Of a stretch of 64,000 nucleotides of DNA, positions 1 to 8,708 are shown piece after piece; position 1 is the stretch's first letter, and every line of letters begins with the position of its first letter. This DNA comes from an uncultured Bacteroidales bacterium. GTDB lineage: Bacteria > Bacteroidota > Bacteroidia > Bacteroidales > Paludibacteraceae. The stretch covers positions 1-64,000 of the forward strand of contig UQNE01000013.1 in the NCBI GenBank assembly GCA_900542355.1, written 5' to 3'. The notes beneath the pieces were generated by a model. That model had not been told where the DNA came from. It made no database searches and worked only from the letters and a program-made list of their open reading frames with translations. Both the position numbers and the translations under genes were made by a program.

Positions 1-2
1 CT

Positions 3-275
3 GATACTCACTTTGTCACTCGATTTGGTGTAGTATATACGGCAAAGAGATGTAATAAACGAAGTACCCCTTATAATGAGACCGAATTGAAAAATCAACG
101 AAAATTTAAGGTGGCTCATCAAGCAGCCGTAGCACGAGCCCAAGACCCTAAGTATATGGCAGAGGATTTGAAAGCATTCAAGGAACAGGCGAAGTATAAG
201 ACATTGCACGGCTATTTGACTGCGAAGGCGTATTCCCTCATCACAGACGAGGGCACTGTCAACTGGGAAGCATAA
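3..275 (+). CDS. Small conserved protein, 5'-truncated by window edge
   Basis: The reading frame is open from base 3, so the TTG at 87 is not needed as a start and the true start lies left of the window. The visible 90 residues are basic and hydrophilic, with no signal peptide. The C-terminal part matches the next gene: both have KRST, then an acidic/polar link ending in EL, then KF, and later AFK.Q..YKTL..Y. Agreement upstream of base 87 supports the longer frame. This is a tandem pair of an unrecognised small family, probably cytoplasmic. The function is unknown. Confidence 0.6.
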   Translation, partial: DTHFVTRFGVVYTAKRCNKRSTPYNETELKNQRKFKVAHQAAVARAQDPKYMAEDLKAFKEQAKYKTLHGYLTAKAYSLITDEGTVNWEA

Positions 276-341
276 TTGGTAATAATATGTAACTGATTGA
301 TAATCAGATAAATAAGTAATTAAAAATAATTTTTATAAAAT

Positions 342-668
342 ATGGCACGAATAACATATATAGAGCCCGTTCAATCAGTATCGGGTAAATTATTTCAAAA
401 AAGCAACATAATTTTTATGCGCAGAAAGGCGGCTACATCAAATGACGCAGTACCCAATTTTACGCATTCGGTGGGGAAACGCTCCACTCAACCAAGCGAA
501 AGTGAGTTGCAACATCGAACTAAATTTGGCACTATCGCCAAGGCTGTATCCACTCGATTACAAAATCCGACGGAAATGGCAAAAGACCAGGTAGCATTCA
601 AGGCTCAATCTGCATACAAGACGCTAAGGCAGTATGTATGGCATCAGGTAGCGGATAGTATAGAGTAA
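342..668 (+). CDS. Small conserved protein, paralogue of the preceding gene
   Basis: A 108-residue protein starting at an ATG after an A/T-rich stretch, with no signal peptide or membrane segment. Residues from about 45 onward align with the gene 66 bp upstream (KRST, SESEL, KF, AFKAQ, YKTLRQY), while the first 45 residues are Arg/Lys-rich and begin MARITYIEP. The two genes share a strand and probably form one transcript. The family was not recognised. A structural or nucleic-acid-binding role would suit the basic composition, but that is a guess. Confidence 0.6.
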   Translation: MARITYIEPVQSVSGKLFQKSNIIFMRRKAATSNDAVPNFTHSVGKRSTQPSESELQHRTKFGTIAKAVSTRLQNPTEMAKDQVAFKAQSAYKTLRQYVWHQVADSIE

Positions 669-695
669 GACCTCCCCAAGCCCCTCCAAAGGAGG
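668..695. repeat. 28-bp dispersed repeat, copy 1
   Basis: A 28-bp sequence beginning AGACCTCCCCAAGCCCCTCC is repeated exactly at 12908-12935. Its CCTCC and GGAGG ends can pair into a small hairpin. This copy overlaps the stop codon of the upstream small gene and lies in the convergent gap before the glutaminyl cyclase gene. Confidence 0.75.
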
Positions 696-816
696 TGATG
701 TTGGCAGAGAGAAGCAAACGAAAAGAGAAAAGGGACAACAGACGCTGCCCCTTTTCTTGTGATTAATCCTTGTTTTAGTGGAAGATAGTCTCGAGGAAAT
801 TATGCATGATGTATTC

Positions 817-1806
817 TTAGTTATGCATGATAACATACATCACGGTTTCGCCTACGGCTTGGAGGGTAGCGGTACTGATATTGCGCATATCATCATTCTG
901 CGTATGCCACCACCACGGGAACCCCGTACCATTACGCGCATCATGGTGTATCACATCCACACACGGAATGCCTGCCAAACGATTCACATAATAGTGGTCA
1001 TCCACTATCGGATAGCCCGGCTGATTGACAAACAATTGCCCATACCCTAATGCCGAAGCGGCACGCCAGACCGTCTCCACATACCCTTGTGCATACTGCT
1101 CGGAGTACATCTCACGCATAAACACCGCATCGGGTGCACCTACCATATCGAGCAGGATACCAAACCGATACTTCACTCCTTGGTCATTACGCGCATACTC
1201 TGCCGCCCATAGTTGGCTACCCAAGCACCAAGTATTTTCGCGCTCCTCACCTGTGTAGAACTCCGGCGTACCCATATCCTCACAGTCGAAGAACACTATA
1301 TCCACCGGCGTTGCCAGTGTAGAATCGGCTATCTGTCGGCCTAATTGTCGTGCTACCTCAAGCAACACTCCTACCCCGCTGGCACCATCGTTCGCGCCCG
1401 GTACATTCAAGAACCTATGCTCATACTCTTCCTCTTCATCACACCACGGACGAGTATCGTAATGCGCAGCCAACAGCACACGGCTTCTATTCGCAGTAGC
1501 CTCAGTACCAAAATGACCGATGATATTAAACACAGCCTGAGACCTACCGCTATAGTCCGTCATCGACCCCTTTTGCAACTCCACCTCCGCACCATAATTG
1601 CGAAGTTGTTGTATCAAGAATATAGCACAATCGGTATGCGCTTTGCTATTTGGCACACGCGGACCAAAACGCAACTGACGAGAGATGAACTGATAAGCAC
1701 TATCTGCCGCAAACTGCGGACGCTCCACCGTTGCGGCTTTCTTATTACCACACCCCGTCATAGTTGCTACCAACAACAATAAAAATATATACAAAGACTT
1801 TTTCAT
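817..1806 (-). CDS. Glutaminyl-peptide cyclotransferase, M28-type zinc lipoprotein
   Basis: 329 residues starting with a lipoprotein signal (hydrophobic core, then ATMTGC), so it is anchored in the cell envelope. The fold is the M28 zinc aminopeptidase type: HYDTRPW near 115, GANDGASGVG, DCEDMG, ILLDMVGA and a late WWWHTQND. The whole protein closely resembles the Porphyromonas gingivalis glutaminyl cyclase (recalled, not searched), including FGPRVPN.AH and DDHYYVN.LAGIPC. It would convert N-terminal Gln, exposed after signal peptidase I cleavage, to pyroglutamate. The alternative is a plain M28 aminopeptidase; the cyclase-type motifs favour the first reading. Confidence 0.85.
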   Translation of the reverse strand: MKKSLYIFLLLLVATMTGCGNKKAATVERPQFAADSAYQFISRQLRFGPRVPNSKAHTDCAIFLIQQLRNYGAEVELQKGSMTDYSGRSQAVFNIIGHFGTEATANRSRVLLAAHYDTRPWCDEEEEYEHRFLNVPGANDGASGVGVLLEVARQLGRQIADSTLATPVDIVFFDCEDMGTPEFYTGEERENTWCLGSQLWAAEYARNDQGVKYRFGILLDMVGAPDAVFMREMYSEQYAQGYVETVWRAASALGYGQLFVNQPGYPIVDDHYYVNRLAGIPCVDVIHHDARNGTGFPWWWHTQNDDMRNISTATLQAVGETVMYVIMHN

Positions 1807-1862
1807 ACATAATTATAGCGTCTATGCTCTGCTTTTATGACGGACATAGACGCTATTGCCGG

Positions 1863-2825
1863 TTAATGGATATTCAATTCACTCACACTCGAATGAGTCT
1901 GTATAGCCTTGATGGTCTGCGCGATAGGCACAGCCAAACTCTCTACATGCACCTTGCTGCAACGCGAAGTATCAAAGGGCAGAGAATCGGTAAATACCAA
2001 TTCCTCCAACTCACTATTCTCTATCCGTTCGCAAGCAGGACCCGACATGATACCATGGCTTACCACTGCGCGAACGCTCTTTGCGCCTGCTTTTTTCATC
2101 ACTTCGGCAGCCTTACACAGCGTACCTGCCGTATCTGCCATATCATCTACAATGATGACATCCTTGCCATAGACATCGCCCAGCACACGAATCTCACTTA
2201 CTTGATTGAATACCTCACGATTCTTATAGCAAATAACCATAGGTACATCACGGTCGGTCATACCATGCATCTTCTTGGCAAAAGCACTTGCACGCTTGGA
2301 GCCGCCTACATCGGGCGAGGCTACAATCAGTTTCTTTAGGTTCAGACTAGCCACATACGGTGCCAACACATTCGAACCATAGATATGATCCACCGGAATA
2401 TCGAAGAACCCCTGTATCTGGTCAGCATGCAAATCCACAGTTATCACACGGTCTGCACCGGCCCCCTGAATCATATTGGCAACTAATTTAGCACCGATAC
2501 TCACACGCGGTTTATCCTTTCTGTCTTGACGAGCCCAACCGAAGTACGGTATCACGGCAATCACCTTGTAAGCACTTGCACGCTTAGCGGCGTCAATCAT
2601 CAGGAGCAACTCCATCAGGTTATCACTGCTCGGGCAAGTAGATTGCACCAAATAAACCGAATGTCCACGCACCGATTCGTTGAAGTAGGCGGCAAACTCA
2701 CCATCTGCAAAATGGTCAATGTGCACATCGCCCAGCGGGCAACCCAGTTGTTGACAGATACGCTTTGCAAGGGTCTCACCCTTTGACCCCGCAAATACTT
2801 TGTAGGGGCTGATTTCTGTAGCCAT
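1863..2825 (-). CDS. prs: Ribose-phosphate pyrophosphokinase
   Basis: Makes PRPP from ribose 5-phosphate and ATP for nucleotide, His and Trp synthesis, in the cytoplasm. Seen: FADGEF, the flexible-loop region YFGWARQDRKDKPR, DLHADQIQGFF, SPDVGGSKRA and the PRPP-binding VIIVDDMADTAGT. An in-frame ATG at 2849 exists, but the family usually begins at the MATEISPYKVF start used here (320 residues), which follows an A-rich leader. Monocistronic in appearance: the neighbours on both sides have their own gaps. Confidence 0.95.
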   Translation of the reverse strand: MATEISPYKVFAGSKGETLAKRICQQLGCPLGDVHIDHFADGEFAAYFNESVRGHSVYLVQSTCPSSDNLMELLLMIDAAKRASAYKVIAVIPYFGWARQDRKDKPRVSIGAKLVANMIQGAGADRVITVDLHADQIQGFFDIPVDHIYGSNVLAPYVASLNLKKLIVASPDVGGSKRASAFAKKMHGMTDRDVPMVICYKNREVFNQVSEIRVLGDVYGKDVIIVDDMADTAGTLCKAAEVMKKAGAKSVRAVVSHGIMSGPACERIENSELEELVFTDSLPFDTSRCSKVHVESLAVPIAQTIKAIQTHSSVSELNIH

Positions 2826-3069
2826 TGTTGTATTTTGAGGACTTTCCAAAAGTCCACGAAAGAAAAAAGTTTATAAACCTGAGTTCGACGCTCTTCCCGC
2901 GCAGCCTTCCTCCGTACCTGCTTGCTTTGGGGCAAGTGTGATTCAATTATTCAACACCTCGCTCGGTAGCATACCGAAGTTGCTTGCTCCACATAGAGAA
3001 TTCCCTCTACATAAAACCTCTCGCTCGGCACAGACAGTCGGACTTCCGCTTGGTACTACGCCCGAACCC

Positions 3070-3384
3070 CTATCTTTTCTTTTTTTTGTTTTGGTCGGGA
3101 GCAAACTGCTTCACCGACGGCATAGCATTGAATGCCGGAAAATCACAACTGATTTTGCCATCCGACAGACGCTCCAAGTCCTCGCGAACGCGATTCAGCC
3201 CCGACTCTTGGTCTTTATTCCAAACCAAGTTCTTCTGACGCATACACTGTGCTATGTACAGCACCAGTGCCTCACGCTCCGCTTGGTCTTCTATCGTGCA
3301 GGCATAACCAATCATATCTTGTATGATGCGCCCATAGTTCCGCATGCGGATAGGCGTTGTGTTTCGTGTTAGTGTTTGTTGCAT
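3070..3384 (-). CDS. DUF4290 family protein, short form
   Basis: 104 residues, cytoplasmic, carrying the conserved start of DUF4290 (RMRNYGRIIQDMI, TIEDQAERE, AQCM). Members known from Bacteroidales are about twice as long. Here the protein ends soon after the SVKQF region in a Lys-rich tail (NKKKKR), so it is either a natural short form or C-terminally truncated. The function of the family is unknown. The 220 bp between it and prs hold no convincing gene. Confidence 0.75.
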   Translation of the reverse strand: MQQTLTRNTTPIRMRNYGRIIQDMIGYACTIEDQAEREALVLYIAQCMRQKNLVWNKDQESGLNRVREDLERLSDGKISCDFPAFNAMPSVKQFAPDQNKKKKR

Positions 3385-3503
3385 ATATATAGTGTGTAAA
3401 ACTTATGTCTGATTAGTCTATTTGTTTAGTCTCAGTGGTTTGTTCTTACTCAATACCTAAGTCTATTTACAGGGTAGTTTTCACCCAAAACAGAACAGCC
3501 ACC

Positions 3504-4568
3504 TTATGAGCATTTACGGCGAACTAAATAAATCATCGTCGGATAGTGGTCTCCATATCCGTCCTGCCATACGCCCGACTTGTGTGTACGCAGCGGAGTA
3601 CCCTTATCTTTACCCTCCTGTACAGTTAGGAAGTCCTTGTTGAATATCTGCGATTTCCAATAAGTCCACTTGCACGACTCTTTCTTCGCATTCATCAGCG
3701 GCTCCGAGATGATAATTTGGTCAAACAGGTTCCAACTGCCATTGTATGCCAGCGAACCGATGCCACGGTCTAATTTCTGCCACATCGTATTGAAATAGCC
3801 TTGCGGCTCTACTTCCTCACGCGTTTTCTTGGCTCCCAACACCTCCGCACAACTATGATTGAACGGGTCATCATTCAAGTCGCCCATTATAATAATCTTG
3901 GCTTGCGGCTCACGACGATAGATACTGTCGCAGATAGTGCGTGTCAGCATAGCAGCCGTATCACGCGACGGACGAGAGGACAACTCTCCTCCGTATCGGC
4001 TTGGCCAGTGGTTCACCAATATATGTATTTTCTCCGGGGTTCCCTCGCCTACCAAATAGCCTGTTACCAACAACTGCAAACGGCTCTTCACCACTCCACC
4101 ATCTGCATAGTGAGCATGCAACTCGTGTCCGCGAACCGAAGTGGGACGAAAAGCCGTACTATCGTACATAAAGCCCACATCTACACCACGACGGTCAGGA
4201 CCTTCCAACAAGATAGGCTTGTATCGGCGGTTGTACTTATTGGTCTCTTTGCATAAATCCTCCATGCAGCGCATATTCTCCACCTCTGCTACACCTACAC
4301 ACACTGCACCGCGCGGGTCTTCATCCGTACCCAACTGAGCAATGGCATACCCCATATTGTGTATCTTATGCTCATACTTGTACGATGTCCACTTCATACC
4401 ACCGTCGGGCAAATACTCATAGTCGTTCTTGCCCTCATCATGAATGGTGTCAAACAGGTTCTCCAGGTTATAGAATGCGATGCAACGCACATACATATCC
4501 TCCTGCGCATACAAAGCACCACTGAGCAGTATGCACAGCGTCAATACCCATAGTTGTGTGTGTCTCAT
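3504..4568 (-). CDS. Exported endonuclease/exonuclease/phosphatase-fold protein
   Basis: 354 residues with an N-terminal signal peptide and a likely cleavage ALYA|Q that leaves Gln at the mature N-terminus. The fold motifs are present in order: FYNLENLFDT (metal-binding Asn/Glu region), VNHWPSR, IMGDLNDDP and GDHYP near the C-terminus. It probably cleaves phosphodiester or phosphomonoester bonds in the periplasm; the substrate cannot be told. A minus-strand promoter at 4594-4626 lies just upstream and is divergent from that of ssb. Confidence 0.85.
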   Translation of the reverse strand: MRHTQLWVLTLCILLSGALYAQEDMYVRCIAFYNLENLFDTIHDEGKNDYEYLPDGGMKWTSYKYEHKIHNMGYAIAQLGTDEDPRGAVCVGVAEVENMRCMEDLCKETNKYNRRYKPILLEGPDRRGVDVGFMYDSTAFRPTSVRGHELHAHYADGGVVKSRLQLLVTGYLVGEGTPEKIHILVNHWPSRYGGELSSRPSRDTAAMLTRTICDSIYRREPQAKIIIMGDLNDDPFNHSCAEVLGAKKTREEVEPQGYFNTMWQKLDRGIGSLAYNGSWNLFDQIIISEPLMNAKKESCKWTYWKSQIFNKDFLTVQEGKDKGTPLRTHKSGVWQDGYGDHYPTMIYLVRRKCS

Positions 4569-4593
4569 AAAACGGATTTTTCATTAAAGTGCT

Positions 4594-4626
4594 GCAAAAT
4601 TACTGCAAAATTTTGATATATGCAAA
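4594..4626 (-). promoter_or_regulatory. Bacteroidetes-type promoter for the 3504-4568 gene
   Basis: On the minus strand the -7 box TAATTTTG (4595-4602) follows a TTTG at 4623-4626 with 20 bp between. This is the TTTG-N19/20-TAnnTTTG form recognised by the Bacteroidetes housekeeping sigma factor. It overlaps the divergent ssb promoter. Confidence 0.6.
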
Positions 4627-4643
4627 AAAAGCCGTAATTTTGC
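4612..4643 (+). promoter_or_regulatory. Bacteroidetes-type promoter for ssb
   Basis: TTTG at 4612-4615 and TAATTTTG at 4635-4642, spaced 19 bp. The predicted start of transcription is about 95 nt before the ssb ATG. Its -33 region is shared with the divergent promoter for the 3504-4568 gene. Confidence 0.6.
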
Positions 4644-4744
4644 ACAGAAAACCTATCCGGTATCGTTTGCGCTCCCCAAATTGCACAAACGATAGGTAGT
4701 AGTGAACAATTTTTATTAATGACCTAAATAAAAACTGACCTAAC

Positions 4745-5191
4745 ATGTCATCTGTAAACAAAGTAATCCTCATCGGAAATGTTGGCTCCGACCCTGAGGT
4801 TCGCTATCTCGACCGCGGGGTAGCCATTGCCAATTTCAACCTTGCCACCACAGAGCGTGGCTACACAATGCAAAATGGTACCCAAGTACCCGACAAAACC
4901 GATTGGCACGCTATCGTGCTATGGCGCAATCTCGCCGAATGGGCAGAACGCTATGTCAGAAAAGGTATGAAAGTATATGTAGAAGGCAAACTGCAAACAC
5001 GCACTTGGGAAAAAGACGGACAAATACGCCGCAAAACCGAAGTCATCGCCGAGAATGTACAAATCCTCTATCGTCCTACGGAGTACCAAAATATGAACCG
5101 CAACACCAATGTCGATAACACCCCCGTTGAAGACAACAACGAGCAGGCTAACGACAACGACGGATTCCAAGAGGAAGAAAACATTTTCTAA
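4745..5191 (+). CDS. ssb: Single-stranded DNA-binding protein
   Basis: 148 residues. The OB-fold spans about 1-110 (NKVILIGNVGSDPEVRY, ANFNLATTE, DWHAIVLWRNLAEWAE, KVYVEGKLQTRTWE), then comes an Asn/Asp/Glu-rich linker. SSB coats single-stranded DNA during replication and repair, and its C-terminal tip recruits partner enzymes. Here the tip reads EEENIF rather than the usual DDLPF/DDIPF, although an acidic stretch followed by a final Phe is kept. It has its own promoter and stands alone. Confidence 0.95.
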   Translation: MSSVNKVILIGNVGSDPEVRYLDRGVAIANFNLATTERGYTMQNGTQVPDKTDWHAIVLWRNLAEWAERYVRKGMKVYVEGKLQTRTWEKDGQIRRKTEVIAENVQILYRPTEYQNMNRNTNVDNTPVEDNNEQANDNDGFQEEENIF

Positions 5192-5393
5192 ATAGCACCT
5201 TCTATATAAAAAGGAAAGAGGCTTCTCTCCCAACACAATATATAATAGATTCCCCTAAATAGAGGAATAAACTCCGATAAACATCAAGGAGAATATATTA
5301 GGGAGTAAGGAAAACACCTTTCTCTTTGGGGAGTAGAAAAAAACTCTTTCTCTATCAAGACTAAGAAGGATAGAATTAGCAAATAGTTCCGAT

Positions 5394-6353
5394 ATGAGCA
5401 ATAAAGAGCGTTTCATCGAGTGGGCAAAAGAGCAAGAATATATGCCCCTTACAATGCAACCATGGTGGATGGATGCCGTGTGTGCAGGCAAAGAATGGGA
5501 TGTTCTCATTGCGGAAGACGAAAAAGGGGAGATACGCGCAGTTCTCCCCTATTTGCTTCGTGAAAGAGCATGGATGCGCTATATCATCATGCCGCAACAA
5601 ACCCAAATAGGCGGTATATGGGTAGCCCCTGAAGTAACCGAAGACAAATGGCAAACGGCCGAAGTTTGCCGACAACTGACCGAGCAACTCGCCGGATTAC
5701 ACCTCTCCTATTACTATCAGCAGTACCCCACGGGCAGCCTCTGCGTAGATGCCATGAGGGCATTGGGGTTCAAGACTCGCAAACGAGTAACCTATCGTAT
5801 AGAGGACCTGAGCGACCTCAATCAGGTGATTGACCGTTTCTCCAAAAACAAGAAACGCCAACTGCAACGCGCCTTGAGCCTGCATACCGAGCGGAGAATG
5901 TCGCCGGAAGAGTTCTATCGGTTCCATTCTAAATGCTTATCTGAGCAACACAAACACCCCACCTACTCGCGCGAGTTCTTCTTGGTATTGGAGCGCAAAG
6001 CCAAACGACACGACCAGTGCGACATCCTCTGCGTAAAAAACGCCGACGGCGATGTCTGCGCTGCGGCTTTCTTGGTTTGGGACAACCGACTGATGTACTA
6101 CCTCATTCCCTGCTACAGCCTGGAGCATAAGAACTCGGGTGCAGGAGCCTTGTTGGTCTTGGAATCTATCAAACTCGCACGCGAGAAACAAGTAGTATTC
6201 GATTTTGAGGGCAGTATGATTCGCGGAGTGGCCAACCACTACAAGCAATTCGGCAGCACCCCTACTCCTTATTTCAGCGTCGAACGATACTACCATCCTA
6301 TTTTCCGTCTCGCCGTTTGGTGGAACAAAATCCGAGAATGGAGATATAGATAG
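5394..6353 (+). CDS. GNAT/FemAB-like acyltransferase
   Basis: 319 residues, no signal peptide. The organisation resembles the FemAB/BioF2-type GNAT proteins: an N-terminal half with MQPWWMDAV and QTQIGG, and a C-terminal half with SKNKKRQLQRA and a final FDFEGSMIRGVANHYKQFG segment typical of this group. It probably transfers an acyl or aminoacyl group to a cell-surface precursor. It is first in a three-gene run with two glycosyltransferases (3-bp gap to the next gene), which points to modification of an envelope glycan. Confidence 0.7.
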   Translation: MSNKERFIEWAKEQEYMPLTMQPWWMDAVCAGKEWDVLIAEDEKGEIRAVLPYLLRERAWMRYIIMPQQTQIGGIWVAPEVTEDKWQTAEVCRQLTEQLAGLHLSYYYQQYPTGSLCVDAMRALGFKTRKRVTYRIEDLSDLNQVIDRFSKNKKRQLQRALSLHTERRMSPEEFYRFHSKCLSEQHKHPTYSREFFLVLERKAKRHDQCDILCVKNADGDVCAAAFLVWDNRLMYYLIPCYSLEHKNSGAGALLVLESIKLAREKQVVFDFEGSMIRGVANHYKQFGSTPTPYFSVERYYHPIFRLAVWWNKIREWRYR

Positions 6354-6356
6354 GCG

Positions 6357-7418
6357 ATGCAACCATCCCACATTATAAGAATACTCTTTCTTAGCGCATG
6401 GTACCCCACCCAACGAGATGCTATGGCGGGTCTTTTCGTGCAGAAACACGCCGAAGCACTTATGCGTCAAGGCGCAGATGTCAGGGTATTGTTCTCCGAA
6501 GCCACGGGTATCCGTTGGTATCGCGAGATATGGCAAGGTTGGAACAAACTGCAACGCGAATGGGGATTACCCGATGTGGTGCAAATGAATGTGCTTGATA
6601 AAAACGGACTATTAGCACTCTATCTCAAGCATCGCTACCATATTCCTTATTTTATTATCGAACATTGGTCGGGCTATCTGCCGGCTAATTTTTCCTTTCG
6701 TGGAGGATGGCACGCACAAATAATGCGACACATTGCTCGGTGTGCAAATGCTATTTTCCCCGTTAGCAATATGTTGGAAAACGCAATGCGCACTTGTGGC
6801 ATAACCAACACACATTGGATGAAAATCAACAATGTAGTGGACGATTTCTTCTACCTTCCCTACAAAAAAGAACCACGCGCCAAAAAGCGGTTACTCCATG
6901 TGAGTTGTTTCGACGAGAAAGCCAAAAACATCAAAGGGTTGTTGCGTGCGACTCGCAAAGTGGCAGAACAACGACAAGATTTTGAATTAGTCATCGTAGG
7001 CACAGGCGTTGATTTTGCAGAAGACCGAAGATTTGCCGATTCTCTCTGCTTTCCGCCCGATATGCTTACTTTCACAGGCGAGCAGACACCGCAACAGGTA
7101 TGCCATTGGATGCAACAATCAGATGCATTCGTACTTTTCTCCCGATACGAAACGGCAGGCGTTGTATTGGCGGAGTGTTTAGCAGTAGGATTACCCATTA
7201 TCGGTTCCGATGCAGGTGCAATACCGGAAGTAGTTAATCCGCAAACAGGCATCTTAGTGCCTTCGGAAGACGAGGAAAAATTAGCAGCCGCTATCTGCTA
7301 TATGCTCGACCATCACCAAGACTTTGATACATCTCACCTCCGCACCTTAGGAAAAGCATATTCTTTTGACCAAGTGGGGAAAAAACTGCTAACTGCATAT
7401 ACGGATTTTGCCAAATAA
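6357..7418 (+). CDS. Glycosyltransferase family 4
   Basis: 353 residues with the GT-B arrangement: an N-terminal acceptor domain (SAWYPTQRDAMAGLFVQKHAEAL) and a C-terminal nucleotide-sugar domain with the family 4 sequence SRYETAGVVLAECLAVGLP, followed by GSDAGAIPEVV. The E-x7-E pattern (ETAGVVLAE) is present. It adds a sugar from an activated donor to a glycan, probably at the inner face of the cytoplasmic membrane. Donor and acceptor are unknown. It lies between the acyltransferase and a family 2 transferase, all on one strand. Confidence 0.88.
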   Translation: MQPSHIIRILFLSAWYPTQRDAMAGLFVQKHAEALMRQGADVRVLFSEATGIRWYREIWQGWNKLQREWGLPDVVQMNVLDKNGLLALYLKHRYHIPYFIIEHWSGYLPANFSFRGGWHAQIMRHIARCANAIFPVSNMLENAMRTCGITNTHWMKINNVVDDFFYLPYKKEPRAKKRLLHVSCFDEKAKNIKGLLRATRKVAEQRQDFELVIVGTGVDFAEDRRFADSLCFPPDMLTFTGEQTPQQVCHWMQQSDAFVLFSRYETAGVVLAECLAVGLPIIGSDAGAIPEVVNPQTGILVPSEDEEKLAAAICYMLDHHQDFDTSHLRTLGKAYSFDQVGKKLLTAYTDFAK

Positions 7419-7462
7419 CAAAGCAAAAAAGACCATACAAAGCAAAATAACGGGCAAAAAAA

Positions 7463-8413
7463 ATGGTTGGAGTTTGTATTACGGCATACAATCACGAGAA
7501 ATACATCGAATCGTGCATTCAGAGCGTTTTGTCACAAAAATGTGATGAACCAATTGCTGTATATATCGGGGAAGATTGCAGCCACGACAATACCAAACCA
7601 CTCTGCACCCGGCTGGCAAACCAATATCCGAATATCCGTTTGTTTGACCGCCCTAGCAATATCGGATTAGCCGCCAATACCATCGACCTGCTCCAAAGAA
7701 TGTACGATGACGGTTGCGAATACATCGCTATGCTTGATGGAGACGATTATTGGATAGACGAATACAAACTGCAAAAGCAAATCGACTTTCTGCGAAAAAA
7801 TCCACAATACGGACTGATACATACCGGCTACTACGAGCAACAAGGAGAACATCTGTACACTCCTGTTTCGGTGCGCCCCATACCTATCGGAGATGTAACG
7901 CCCTACTACCAATATATAGGCGCAGACATTATGAATTGCACCGTTCTTTTTCGGGCTAACCTATTGCAATACTGCATGTTACAAGATTACAGACCATTCT
8001 CCGTAGTGGACTTTGTAATGTATGGTGTGTTTGCCGTCTATACTCAGTTCGCATACCTACCTGAGAAAACAAGCGTATGGAGAGTGCATACCTCGGTTTC
8101 CCATCCCAAGAGTTCCGAAGCCATCATCAAGTATCATCAAGATAAGAAACAAACATGGAGATACTTGCACGATACATTTCCTTCTGTCTATCCCTACTCC
8201 GAACAAGAAGCGGACGGACGAATAAACACCATTCGCCTAAATTTAGCCTATTTTACCAACGATATGCCATTAGCAAAGGAAGCATTGCAACACCCTATTT
8301 TTCCCCGCACACTTAAGATGCGCACAAAGATGTTTTGTGCACAATTTCCAATTCTTTTCCACTTGTTAGCCCGTTTAATCAGCCACAAATACTCCACCCT
8401 CCGCACCCGATAG
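7463..8413 (+). CDS. Glycosyltransferase family 2
   Basis: 316 residues, GT-A fold. Residues 1-110 carry the family 2 sequence: VGVCITAYNHEKYIESCIQS, the nucleotide-binding EDCSHDNT and the metal-binding MLDGDDYW. The C-terminal third is rich in aromatic residues and has no clear membrane span. Transfers a single sugar to a surface glycan; specificity unknown. Last of the three-gene cluster that begins at 5394, 44 bp after the family 4 enzyme. Confidence 0.88.
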   Translation: MVGVCITAYNHEKYIESCIQSVLSQKCDEPIAVYIGEDCSHDNTKPLCTRLANQYPNIRLFDRPSNIGLAANTIDLLQRMYDDGCEYIAMLDGDDYWIDEYKLQKQIDFLRKNPQYGLIHTGYYEQQGEHLYTPVSVRPIPIGDVTPYYQYIGADIMNCTVLFRANLLQYCMLQDYRPFSVVDFVMYGVFAVYTQFAYLPEKTSVWRVHTSVSHPKSSEAIIKYHQDKKQTWRYLHDTFPSVYPYSEQEADGRINTIRLNLAYFTNDMPLAKEALQHPIFPRTLKMRTKMFCAQFPILFHLLARLISHKYSTLRTR

Positions 8414-8569
8414 CAGTATGCATATTTGTGTATCACCGCAGGCATGTGCGGCAACACTGTGTGCGGTTTTCATGATAGCGGGGCGATAATTTTGGGGGTA
8501 TTGAAACAGAGCGGGGTGCGGGTTATGACAGAGCGGGGCGATATTTTTGCGCAAAAAAACAAGAATATA

Positions 8570-8602
8570 TTTGCGACATTCAGAAAAAAGCAGTAAATTT
8601 GC
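8570..8602 (+). promoter_or_regulatory. Bacteroidetes-type promoter for tonB
   Basis: TTTG at 8570-8573 and TAAATTTG at 8594-8601, spaced 20 bp. The leader of about 100 nt can form a small hairpin (GTGCC near 8620 with GGCAC near 8638). The preceding intergenic DNA carries three loose copies of AGCGGGGCGA. Confidence 0.6.
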
Positions 8603-8708
8603 AGTCGTTTTTGTAGGAGTGCCCTTTCGGTAGTTTGGCACCTGCAAACACGATGTTATCCCATATCATTGTATGTATTCATACACTGAAATCTAATAAC
8701 TACACAAT

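Noticed and set aside
2850..3069. Possible gene between prs and DUF4290
   Set aside because: Frames here overlap neighbouring genes or lack any coding character.
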